Positions 12,913 through 22,951 of a stretch of 64,000 nt of DNA are shown in pieces. A program made the position numbers and the translations under genes. Source of the DNA: Lomentospora prolificans (taxonomy: Eukaryota > Ascomycota > Sordariomycetes > Microascales > Microascaceae); NCBI GenBank assembly GCA_029532625.1, contig JARFXM010000004.1, positions 930,001 through 994,000 of the forward strand, written 5' to 3'. The first letter of the stretch is position 1, and every line of letters starts with the position of its first letter. The notes below the pieces were generated by a model, which was given only the letters and a program-made list of their open reading frames with translations, was not told the DNA's origin and did not search any database.

Positions 12913-15001
12913 ATGAAGCCAAGGCCGTTCGCTTCGTCGGCCTTGGGCCGACTGGGCGCCGCCCTCGTCACGCTCTCCCTCCCATCCGTTGCCCTCGCGC
13001 TGTCCGCCGCCGACTACTTTGTTCACAGCCTGCCCGGAGCACCGGCGGAACCCCCTATAAAGATGCATGCCGGGTTCGTCGCCATCTCCTTCCCAGATCT
13101 CTTAGCGATTCTCGCCATCGGGCCCCGCCCATACCAGACTAACCGATCTTGTTCAATGTAGACACATCGAGATCACTCCTGAGTCCAACGGCAACCTATT
13201 TTTCTGGCACTTCCAGAACCAACACATCGCTAACAAGCAGCGCACCGTCGTCTGGCTCAATGGTGGCCCCGGTTGCAGTTCCGAGGACGGCGCATTGATG
13301 GAGATTGGCCCCTACCGCGTCAACAGCGACATGTCCCTCTCCTACAACGATGGCTCCTGGAGCGAGTTTGCGAATCTCCTCTTCGTCGATAACCCCGTCG
13401 GCACCGGCTTCAGCTACGTCAGCACCAACAGCTACGTTACCGAGCTGACCCAGATGGCCGAGCAGTTTGTGACTTTCCTGGAGAAGTACTTTGCCATCTT
13501 TCCCGAGTACGAGCACGATGATGTACGTTAAGCGCCCACCTATGAATTCACTCAGCCCTACCACGGTGGTCGTCTCGACTATAAACTAACTTTTTGCTCT
13601 TTTTAGCTCTATTTTGCCGGTGAGTCCTACGCAGGCCAGCATATCCCCTACATCGCCAAAGCCATCCTCGACCGCAACAAGAAGGCGACGACCAAAACGA
13701 AGTGGGCCCTCAAGGGGCTGCTCATTGGCAACGGTTGGATCTCTCCAAAGGAACAGTATGAAGCCTACCTCGACTTCTCTTACGCTCGCGGTATCATCGA
13801 CAAGAACAGCGAAAACGCCCAGAAGCTCCAGCAACAATGGCGTATTTGCGAGACGACGATGGCTACGGACCCGGGCCGCGTCGATTACAGCCAGTGTGAG
13901 GCTATCCTACGCCACATCCTCGAATATACCGCCGACATCAACAGCAAGGGCCAAAGGCAGTGCTACAACATGTACGACATTCGCCTCAAGGACCTCTACT
14001 CCGCTTGCGGTATGAATTGGCCCCCGGACCTCAGAGCCGTCGAGCCTTACCTGCGCAATAAGGATGTCGTCTCCGCCCTCCATGTCAACAGCCAGAAGGT
14101 CTCTGGCTGGGCTGAGTGCTCCAACAACGTCGGCCAAGCCTTCCGCAACCATGATTCGCCCGCCGCTGTCAAACTGCTCCCCGAGATTCTAACCGAGGTC
14201 CCCATCCTACTCTTCTCGGGCGCCGACGATCTTATCTGCAACCACATGGGTACCGAGGCGTTCATTGGGAACCTCGAGTGGAACGGCGGCAAGGGCTTCG
14301 AGGTCACCCCCGGTAACTGGGCACCGCGCCGCGACTGGACGTTTGAGGGCGAGATTGCCGGCTTCTGGCAAGAGGCTCGCAACCTTACGTACGTCCTCTT
14401 CTACAACGCTTCCCACATGGTACCCTTTGACCAGTCCCGCCGCTCCCGCGACATGCTCGATCGTTTCATGGGCGTCGACATCTCCAGCATCGGCGGCAAG
14501 CCCACCGACAGCCGCCTCGACGGAGAAAAGGGGCCCCAGACATCCGTCACCGACCCCCCCAAGAAACCCGAGGCGCAGGCCGAAGAGCAGGAGCAGGCCG
14601 TCCAGGATGCAAAGTGGCAGGCCTATCGTCGCTCGGGTGAGATCGTCCTCGTCCTCGCCGTCATCGGCTTCTGCATCTGGGGCTACTATGTCTGGCGTGA
14701 GCGGCGCAACCACAAGGGTTACAGCGGTCTCGAGCCCAACCCCGGCGGGCCCATTGGCGGCGCGCCCCGCGGCGGCGTCCGGGGAGTCGCGTCCGGGCTC
14801 GAGGGGTTCAGGTCTCGCAGGGGAGGGGACAGGGACGTCGAGGCGGGTGACTTTGATGAGAGCGAGCTCGACGAGCTGCACCTCGAGACGCCTACCGACG
14901 GAAAGAGCCGGTATAGTATCGGTATGGACAGCGATGAAGAGGAGTCGGATGAGAAGAGGGGTAGGCACGAGGCGGGCTCGAGCGGGTCTTCGTCGAGGTG
15001 A
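12913..15001 (+). CDS. KEX1: Pheromone-processing carboxypeptidase KEX1
   Basis: Serine carboxypeptidase of the trans-Golgi that trims C-terminal Lys/Arg after Kex2 cleavage. Exons are 12913-13073, 13162-13522 and 13607-15001, giving 638 aa. The start ATG opens a signal peptide (about residues 1-30) followed by SAADYFVHSLPG, the usual mature start of fungal KEX1. The lumenal domain shows WLNGGPGCSSEDGALMEIGP (substrate and oxyanion region), catalytic Ser181 in GESYAG, Asp382 in DDLICN and His444 in NASHMVP. An acidic spacer is followed by one membrane helix at about 519-537 and an acidic cytoplasmic tail (DVEAGDFDESELDELH), matching family architecture. Intron 1 (88 nt) has a non-consensus donor, GTTCGT, but a good CTAAC branch near its 3' end; intron 2 is 84 nt. 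The frames antisense to this gene are shadows. Confidence 0.97.
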
Positions 15002-15805
15002 GGAGCAGCACGTGGGTGGCGGAAGCAAATGTATACGGCGGCAAGAGAGGTGCGAATGACGAGCCTGTGTTAAAGTGGGAAACTTGATGGATGTATAGAT
15101 GAAAAATTGGCAAAGGTGATGTTTCATGTACCATTTTTGGGGTATTCTCTCCGTTTTGGCGTTCTTTTGGATGGGTCTGTCTCATTTTCATTTTCAGCTT
15201 GGGTTTGGGCATAGCCTGGAAATCTTGCAAAAGGAAAAAAACCCCGAGTCCAACAGAACTATATCCATGACCACATACTCTTGCTTAAAACCTCGTACGG
15301 GTCCGGCGTGTCCAGCGTGTCGTCTCTGCGAGGTGTTCTCTCTCGACGAGGAGTGCTACTAGATCGAATCGCACCGGATAAAGACGTACACGAGAGGCAT
15401 GGATGACGATAACTATTTATTGATTTTTTTTTTACTTGACAACCACGGCAATTTTCAAGACCCGCGGTTTATGGTTGCCTTGTGCTTTGTCCTCTCTATT
15501 CCGGTTACTGAAAGCAAGTAGTTGCCGATGAGGAACCCCTTTGGGAAACGAGGCCGAGTCTCCCAGATTCCATGTTCAAACCCTTGCCGATTCTTTCAAA
15601 GAAGGTGTGAATTCCAATTCCCATAAAACCCCGTCTCATGCTCCATTCTGAAAATGAAGAAAACAAAGCCATGCCATTTGGCTAATCCTATATCATACTC
15701 TGTATAAAAACTAGAAACCCTTCTTTGCCTTCACGAAAGAAAGCATAAAAAGGGAAAAAAACAAAAAAAGGGAAAGGAAAAAAAAAGACTAGGGTATACC
15801 TTCCC
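15002..15805. other. Convergent intergenic region between KEX1 and DRE2
   Basis: About 800 nt between two convergent stop codons, holding the 3' untranslated regions of both genes. There are A-rich runs near 15740-15790, next to the DRE2 3' end. No gene is seen. Confidence 0.6.
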
Positions 15806-16905
15806 TCACAACTGCACAACATTGTTCAGTATCGTCACCTCCTCCCCAGGCTTGAACGGTGGCAAGCCAATGTAGGGACACCCATCGCATCGGAAGGCGT
15901 CGCCGAGGGAGCAGTTCCCACAGGACCCGACCTTGCCCTGGACGGTGAAGTCGACCTCGGCAAGGTCATTGACGCCTAGCTTGACCACCTGCTCGCGAAG
16001 CTTTTCATCGGCAGCGGCCTGGCGGTCGGCGTCTTCGGCGGCGAGGCGCTCGGCGAGGCCGCACGTGCAGTCCTTGCAGGCGCGGCGGCGCTTGCCAACC
16101 TTGGGGAGACATTCGGCAGCTGAAGGTTGGGTTAGTTATCTCAAGTGGTGAAGAAAATAAAATGATTAAGGGACAGGAGGATAGTGGTTTTTGAGAGAAA
16201 CATACGGATGTTGAGAGGACGCTTGAGATCCTGCGGGGTGAGGAGAGTATCCTCGTCAATCAAGTCATCGTCGCCATCATCTCCATCTAAATCATCCAGC
16301 GTGACAAATCCAACGCCATTGGGTACCTTCTTGACCTCTTCCTCCTTCTTGACTTCCACCTTTTGCGGCTGCGGCACAACCTCCCCAGACGCCACCTGCA
16401 ACTTCTTCTTCCTCAACTTCAAAGGCACAACCGTCTCCGCCCCATAATCCGGCTTCGAGAACCCACTCCCGCTCCTCACCAACCCCGCAAGCACAAACTC
16501 CTTATCGACTCCACTCCCAATCTCAACGCCCCCCTGCGTCTCAACCTTGCCCCCAGCCTTGAGCGCATCGTGCACCCTCGTGAGCAGCGCGCGGTCCAGG
16601 AGCGCATCGACAGACTCGCCGCCCGTGAGCAGCAGCACGAGGTCGTACGTGTCGTGGGGCAGATTGACGAAGCCTGCAGCCAGGCGGTCGAGCATGTGCA
16701 GGTCCGAGGTGGAGCGGTCGTAGCCAGCCATGGCGACGCGGAGGCCCGTTTCGTTGGAGGCTAGCGACGGGGTGGCAAGCAGGAGAGTTCTTTGGCCGGT
16801 GGGCTTCGTGCCATTTTGCTGCGCGGATTTGGGGGTGGTTGTCGTGAAGGCGGGCGAGAAGTCGAAGTCGGGGGTTGTGTCGAGCGTCACGATTGCGGGG
16901 GCCAT
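15806..16905 (-). CDS. DRE2: Cytosolic Fe-S cluster assembly factor DRE2 (anamorsin)
   Basis: Two exons on the minus strand, 16905-16206 and 16119-15806, joined by an 86-nt intron with donor GTATGT, giving 337 aa. The N-terminal half is a methyltransferase-like domain (LLLATPSLAS, MLDRLAAGFVNLP), followed by an acidic linker (TLDDLDGDDGDDDLIDEDTL). The C-terminal half carries the cluster motifs: Cys237, Cys248, Cys251 and Cys253 (C-X10-C-X2-C-X-C, motif A), then Cys300, Cys303, Cys311 and Cys314 (C-X2-C-X7-C-X2-C, motif B). The family works with the diflavin reductase Tah18 to pass electrons into the CIA pathway and to support ribonucleotide reductase cofactor assembly. The splice restores IPAEC, a conserved family string, which confirms the junction. 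Confidence 0.96.
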
Positions 16906-18542
16906 GGTGAAAGGGCGTCACCGGTTGCGGATATACCACGCGCGGGATGTCTGGTTTAACGGGGAAGTTTGGAGGCGACGCAGTTCTTGTCGATGAATGG
17001 GCAATGGCTGGAGACAAAAACAAATGCCTGGAAATAGGAAACTAAAAGGATAAGAGAAGAAATAAGAACAGGAATCGATGATATTCGAAAGGGAAAAGTC
17101 GGACTCAGAGCGAAGGAGGTGGCGAAATGAACGACTTGTTATACTTTTGAGTTGGTTGATGTTCGGGTCTCCAGCCCCTGTAAATTGTTGGTGGGGTGTG
17201 TGTCGTACTCAGGAATGAAGGAAGTGGAAGGCTCACTCTTGTTGATCAGTGTGTCCTACACTGCTGAAGCAGGGCGGAAGAAGCTTACAAGTCCCGAAGG
17301 CCAGGTCGGAAATGCACGAGACAGGGCTTAAGTGTCACTGTTCCTGACTGAAGTCGAGTCATAAAAAATGAGTCTTTCAGGCATGACCAGCGCCATTGCA
17401 GCAAGGTTACTTCGTACAAGGGTTGGAATTAGTTGGATTTCAGGAGAGCAAATGGGAACTCGTCTTTTGTGCATTTAGTCATCGCCTGTCAGCGGGGTAA
17501 CCGTGCGGTTATTGGCTGAGCACAGTTTTCACAAGCCGACACTTGTGGATGGCTACAGCTTTGGTTAACATTCGACACTGTATTGCGTAGTGTTCCGCGG
17601 GGTTACAGAAATTTCCCCTCCGCGGCCTGTCGCGGGTTTCCTAGTGCAAGGACGCACCTAACGCACTTTGATTGATACTAGGACTACAGGGCCTGGCCGA
17701 GCAAGCTGTTATCTCCTCCCGATAACGATAAGCTCTCTGACGGAGGCGGAAACAACCCGGCATCTTGGTAATACGGATAGAACGTTATCTCAACCTCGCG
17801 GGGAGGAAGCACATCTGACATCCAGGAGAGTATCTTCTGGGAGACTAATACTTATCGTACGGCCTAGGTTCCCGACGGCGATGGAGGTCTCAATAGGGTA
17901 CAATCAGACGGAAAACAAAACCACCTACTTTAGTAGTACTAGGCCTAATTCCTGAATTATTAATGCCTGGGTGGATGATTTCCAACGCACCCGGTGGCAC
18001 TGTTCATCCCCAGGTCCTACCCCAGATGTTAGTTGCAGGCCACGTCCGACAACGGCGACGTCGCTCAGATCTATTAATAATTGTTACACTCGTTGCGCAG
18101 TCCCAGCGTCAAGAATAACGACGCCGAGACAACAGAACAAAACAATTCCGATTCATCTCTTTCTCCAAGTATCAAGTATATGGTAATCATCACCGAGCAC
18201 TGGGGGCGTTAAGGGAAAGGGCCAGGGGATTGCCTGCCTCTTCTGTCATGTTTCTGCAAATGTAGCCGCGAAAAGAGTTCTAGAAAAACTCGAATCACAG
18301 TCATGACAACATTCATCTCCCCGGGCTGCTCTTGCCCTTCTAGATGAAGAAATCTTTCCAAACCTGTCCAAAATTAAGGACAAGGAACCGAGACTATCAA
18401 CGCAATGGAGTTAAGCAAACATAAAACCAGACAAGAAGCGATGCTGGTCGGCTCATCCCCAGGAGCACAACCGCAAATCCTGAATATCACCTCGTCCGCT
18501 CACGGGGCCGATCAGACTCCGTGTTAATAGGAGCTAGCAACA

Positions 18543-18576
<34 letters not shown>

Positions 18577-18756
18577 ATAGCCGCCATCTATCTTTTTCGG
18601 ATCGCTGCCAAGTCCGTCATGACAGGTATATGTATGCAAAATGCCATCGATAAGAGGGATTTCTTAAAAAGAAAGAAAAAAAAGAAAAATGAAAATTGAG
18701 AAAAAAAGAAAAACTAAACAATAAAGCAAAAGCTATTGGGTGGCCGCCAATGTGTA
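16906..18756. other. Intergenic region between DRE2 and the SIS-domain gene
   Basis: About 1.85 kb with no recognisable gene. It includes the DRE2 promoter side and, on the right, the 3' side of the sugar isomerase gene with an A31 run (18544-18574) and an A-rich tract at about 18660-18730. Confidence 0.55.
18544..18574. repeat. Poly-A homopolymer run (A31)
   Basis: A run of 31 A residues seen directly, about 180 nt beyond the 3' end of the SIS-domain gene (that gene reads on the minus strand, so its mRNA would read T here). It is a likely site of length polymorphism or sequencing error. Confidence 0.9.
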
Positions 18757-20064
18757 TCATGAATCGTTCCAAGTGAGAAGCTCCCCGACTTCCAGGACGC
18801 CCATTATCTCGCCCTTCTCCAGCACGGCGAGGATCGTCCTCGAGTCACAGACATCCTCGCCGTCATCTGAAGCCTGCTTCATGTTACTGACGACAAAGTC
18901 CACAGCTCGCCGAAGGTTGGTGGTTCCGCAGATCGACAGCATGTCATTGCGGGCCACGAACAGACCAGAGACGTGCTCCAAGCGAGCGATGAGCTCCTCA
19001 TTTCCGAGTGCCTTTATTCTACTAGGTGATGCAACGCGACCATCCGGAAGTCTCACCCAGCCGGACTGAGACACGTAACCCGCCTTAAGAACGTCGGCGC
19101 CCGTCGTTTGTCTGCGCATCTCGAGGAGCGGTATCTCATGCAGCGGTATCGCGATATCTCGGGTGCTTTCTGGCCGCCTATATGCTGCACCAATAGCACC
19201 ACCCGGATGATGCTTCGCAAACACGCGAGACACACAGCTGTGGATCTCTTTAGCTGACGTTATCGCGACAGCATCTCCGACAGCAAGGGCAACCGTAGTC
19301 GATGTCGTAGGTGCGGGAACTCCGAAAGACGTCGTTTCTGACTCGTGCACTGGCGCCGGCAGCAGGATGGTATCGGGTCGAAGGCGGATAAAGTCACACC
19401 CGTCTGGCCGTGTATGCGAAGTGAGCAGTATTACGGGAAAGGAGCCGTCAATGTGAGGCAGGAGGCTGAGGAGCTCCTGGGTCTTGCCGGAAAAGGTGAT
19501 GAACATTAAGGTATCATACCGACCGATCATGCCAAGATCACCGTGAAGAGCTTCGGTCGGGTGAAGGAAAGTAGTGGGTATCGCTAGACTGTTGAAAGTG
19601 GCCACGAGCTTCTTGGCGATGAGCCCTGACTTGCCAACGCCTGTAATTATAAGCTTCCCTCTCTCGCCATTATGCCTGGTCACCGCCTCAACTGTCCGGC
19701 AGAAGCCGTCCCGCGCAACGGGGTCAGTCTCGTAGAGGCGCGTGATGTACCTGAGCGCCGTAGCCTCGGTATTGAGTACATGAAGAGCACCATGCAGTCT
19801 CTTCTCCAGAGAAGCATGGTGCTCCGCCGCGGCTACAGATTTGTGCCGACCCAACCGTCGACTTACATGCTCGAGGTTGAGCTCCTCGAATTGGTCGCAA
19901 AGATAGGTTCCAGAGGAAGGGTGTACAGAAGGCGACGGCGGTGACGGCGGAGGGACTGCAGCGTACTGATCCGAGCCAGGGACGAAGACGGCGCTATTCT
20001 GAACGGGCCGGTGTTCCAGGGGGCGGTTCGCCATGGCGGGGTGGCCGATGCGAGAGGTAGTCAT
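18757..20064 (-). CDS. SIS-domain sugar-phosphate isomerase, KpsF/GutQ (arabinose-5-phosphate isomerase) type
   Basis: Intronless, 435 aa. A fungal N-terminal extension (about residues 1-95) rich in Pro and Ser precedes a SIS domain at about 100-300: GKLIITGVGKSGLIAKKL, HPTEALHGDLGMI, TFSGKTQELL and KHHPGGAIG. Lys145, Glu171, a Glu at 241 or 243 and His286 line up with the four residues reported for E. coli KdsD (Lys59, Glu111, Glu152, His193). A stretch from about 330 to 430 (VLKAGYVSQSGWV, NLRRAVDFVV, RTILAVLEKGEIMGVLEVGEL) looks like degenerate CBS repeats. In bacteria the family interconverts ribulose-5-phosphate and arabinose-5-phosphate for Kdo synthesis. Fungi lack Kdo-lipopolysaccharide, so the substrate here is unknown. 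Start: the first ATG of the frame; a second Met at residue 11 is also possible. Confidence 0.88.
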   Translation of the reverse strand: MTTSRIGHPAMANRPLEHRPVQNSAVFVPGSDQYAAVPPPSPPSPSVHPSSGTYLCDQFEELNLEHVSRRLGRHKSVAAAEHHASLEKRLHGALHVLNTEATALRYITRLYETDPVARDGFCRTVEAVTRHNGERGKLIITGVGKSGLIAKKLVATFNSLAIPTTFLHPTEALHGDLGMIGRYDTLMFITFSGKTQELLSLLPHIDGSFPVILLTSHTRPDGCDFIRLRPDTILLPAPVHESETTSFGVPAPTTSTTVALAVGDAVAITSAKEIHSCVSRVFAKHHPGGAIGAAYRRPESTRDIAIPLHEIPLLEMRRQTTGADVLKAGYVSQSGWVRLPDGRVASPSRIKALGNEELIARLEHVSGLFVARNDMLSICGTTNLRRAVDFVVSNMKQASDDGEDVCDSRTILAVLEKGEIMGVLEVGELLTWNDS

Positions 20065-22951
20065 CAGGGACCAGTTTAACTCGGAAACAGAATTAAGGGC
20101 GCGAAACAGGCCTCTGGGTCGATTGGTCGAATTCCGCCCTTATAATAGGAATCGAGCACTCAAATCCGTTATTTTCCCCTCTCGTGTGGGGGTGGAAGTT
20201 CGATTCACAAAACTTCGCAGGTGGCGAAGCGGGTATGTGAATCGCGTTAAAAGGGCCAACTCGGAGGCGCAGAGGTGAGTTATCTCCGAAAATATCCGTT
20301 GCGACGCAGAACCGACCGAGACAAGCCCGTCTTTCAGGAAGGTCCAATTTCAGGCGCTTGCTTCTCGGCAGTTAGCCAAGGGAAGAGGGCCTTTTGGAAA
20401 TGGGTTAATGGGATCTGGTCATGGCGGGCGTGTTGCGAAAAGTCGATGCGATGAAAGGTCCAGGGACGGAGGGAAGGAGGCGCGGGGATGGGAGATTTTG
20501 TGAAAATGATGCAAGGGGAGTAACACTTGGAGCGGAGGGAACAGGTTACTGAAAGAGGTTGAGTACAACGGGCATCTTGATTATCGAGAAAATACGGAAC
20601 AAAATTAGGACAAAAAGAGATATCGGGTGGAGAGCCCGGGTGGAGGAAAAGTATCAAATGCGCGTCGAAAAGAGGGTTTGCTACTTGTGAAAACGGAGGG
20701 TTTGCACCATCTCTTCGCAGCTGGCGAGGCCACTAAAAAGTTCCCAAGAAGTCCACTAGGCCCTTAAGTTCCCGCTCTTGGGCCAGCTGCGCTCCACTAG
20801 GCCGCGAGAAGGTGGGCTCGAATGAATGAGGAGGACAACATGGACAGAGAGGTGGAAAACGCGACAAGGTAACACATGGAAGGCGACAGCCAGGAAACCT
20901 ATTTCCATCACCCATCCATAGATCCGTGATCATTTTGTTTCTCGGGTTCCAAGCGACTTCAGATTCGCATTAATAATCCGAACCGCTGTGCGGTTTGGGT
21001 TTCTCCGAGGCATTGCAAGATTCACATCAGAAAAGCACGAGAGCCACGACACACGAACGGCAAGCCAAGCCTACCGGGTCTCAGAATGGGAGGCGATACC
21101 GTATCGAAGATCTGTGTGTAGGGGGAAACGGCCGATACCACTTGGACCCTGAATTTGGAATGCTCATGTCTCTTTTGTGGGTGCCAGAACAACTGATCTC
21201 AAGGTACTTCGACCGTCGAAAGTGTGGGCGGCGTTGTCATTGTGGAGCCGATGGGCAACAAAATGGACCGCTGGATAACTCAACGGGCCCGAAACTTCTA
21301 GTTGACTGGTTTCTTCGGACTACCCTGCGATAATATGTCGCGATAATATTAGTCTCGAAACTTACAAGTATGGATCAGAAGTACCTGTCGTGTATTAGCT
21401 TCATGTACAAAATCCCGCAGAAGAATGCAGCCAGTGACATTTCCACCCTGTGGCGTGCTTGGATCCCGGAGCATTCTCCGGCTGGCGGTCAACGTGAGAA
21501 GCTTGCGCCATCGCCCAGATCGAGGAGGATGGCGGGGCGACACAAATCGTACCGCCTATCAAGAGTTGGAATGAGCTTGTGGAGTTTCGGCTGGATCGGG
21601 CTACTTGTAAGATTGTAAACGCTAGGACTCAGTATTGAAGTAGAGGGCCGCCTTGTTGTTATCTGATCAAGCCCCTGGTTGCTTCAGTCTCTCTGCTTCG
21701 GGACCGGGATCTTTCTCAGATTTGAACCCCTCAATCTCGATTCCCAAAGCAATTTCCGGACGTCAAATTCAGAGGATACGCTTGCGGACCAAATAATTGT
21801 GGTTAGCTACGTGGACTTCTGGTTCTACGCGGAACGTGATTTCCTTCGTTATCCATGCGTCGCATGTTTCTGCCAGGGCGGGGTGCCTTTCCATAATCAA
21901 GCAAAGGTAAGAACGGTGGTTAGACGTGAAGGTAACACCATTCACGGACGCTACATGTGGTGGAAGGTGGGGAGGAGTACAGATTTACACTTTCTAGGCC
22001 CGCACTTTTTCGAGGTCTGATAGTGCTTCCAATCTGTGTTACCCAATTCTCTATCAACTCTTCTTTGTGTCGGGATGAAGCCGAGAATCGGACGTTGGTT
22101 TAGCATCTTAGGCATCCGAGCCGAAGCTCCCTAGCCCCCGTCTGAGCTTGGGTTTGAGCCTTCATAACTCGTTTCCAAGTTGGGTGAGAGCCCGTTTCAA
22201 CGCGAGATTCCATTAATAATCAAGCATCAACTCTCACCTTACGCCTCTCCCCTCCCCCGAGCCGTGGCTGTCGGAATATGATACCGACCTAATTCCGGCC
22301 CAGTCGCGGGGATTCCAGCCACACCATCGTCGAGCAGTTGAACATGTCCGACTGACCTGGGGTCATCGGGTGCAGCATCCATCGTATAACTTGCAACTTA
22401 ATTTTGGTGAGACAAAAAGAGACTCAAACTCATCAAATAGCCACATCGTCACGCCTACCGATCCCTTCTTAGTCTCTGAATCCTACATGCTGAGCATGAT
22501 TTCGCGTTCTAGTTAGGCATTTGCACGTGAAAATGCAAACCCCGCCACCAACGATCCAGTCTCAACCATAAGCTAGAACTCCCTTCTCATCGTTCTGGAA
22601 GGCTGATGGATTATGCGGGCAAATCCCTTTCCGACTAAACCGGAAGAAAATGCACCGACCACTTGCCGTGTCGGTGCTTCCACCCCTCTAGATGCGAGGT
22701 AACTAGTGTCACGAGACACCGTCTGTTGTTTAGGGTTTTCCTCATTGGGTCGTGGATCAGGAACATGTTGTGTAGCACAGAGAGCCCGATGGGGCCCCAC
22801 GAGTCCGGAGCTACGTCATGGGCTCCAACAGCTGCAGCTGCCCATCCTTTTTCAACATTTACCATACGGCCAAAATCCCGGGTATCTAACCCAGAGCTTC
22901 GCCTGAGCTCCTCTGCAATCAAGCCTTTCTTCCTTGGCCAGTCATTTCGAG
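20065..22951. other. Divergent intergenic region between the SIS-domain gene and the ceramidase gene
   Basis: About 2.9 kb with no supported gene. Short frames on both strands match nothing I know. The ceramidase-proximal part holds a 20-bp quasi-palindrome centred on CACGTG (listed separately). Confidence 0.5.
22517..22536. promoter_or_regulatory. Quasi-palindrome centred on CACGTG, upstream of the ceramidase gene
   Basis: The core CACGTG at 22524-22529 is flanked by GCATTT on the left and AAATGC on the right, separated from the core by single unmatched bases (G and A). The 20-bp element is therefore palindromic except for one base pair. It lies about 415 nt upstream of the ceramidase ATG. 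CACGTG is the core site of fungal bHLH regulators such as Pho4/NUC-1, Cbf1 and SREBP-like factors. Its function here is inferred from form and position only. Confidence 0.35.

Noticed and set aside
14207..15127. 306-codon frame antisense to KEX1
   Set aside because: It is the shadow of the C/G-rich third codon positions of KEX1; it matches no family and KEX1 itself is certain on the other strand.
21715..21735. tRNA T-loop-like GATTTGAACCCC (minus strand)
   Set aside because: The flanking bases do not pair as a T-stem, and no cloverleaf can be drawn around it.
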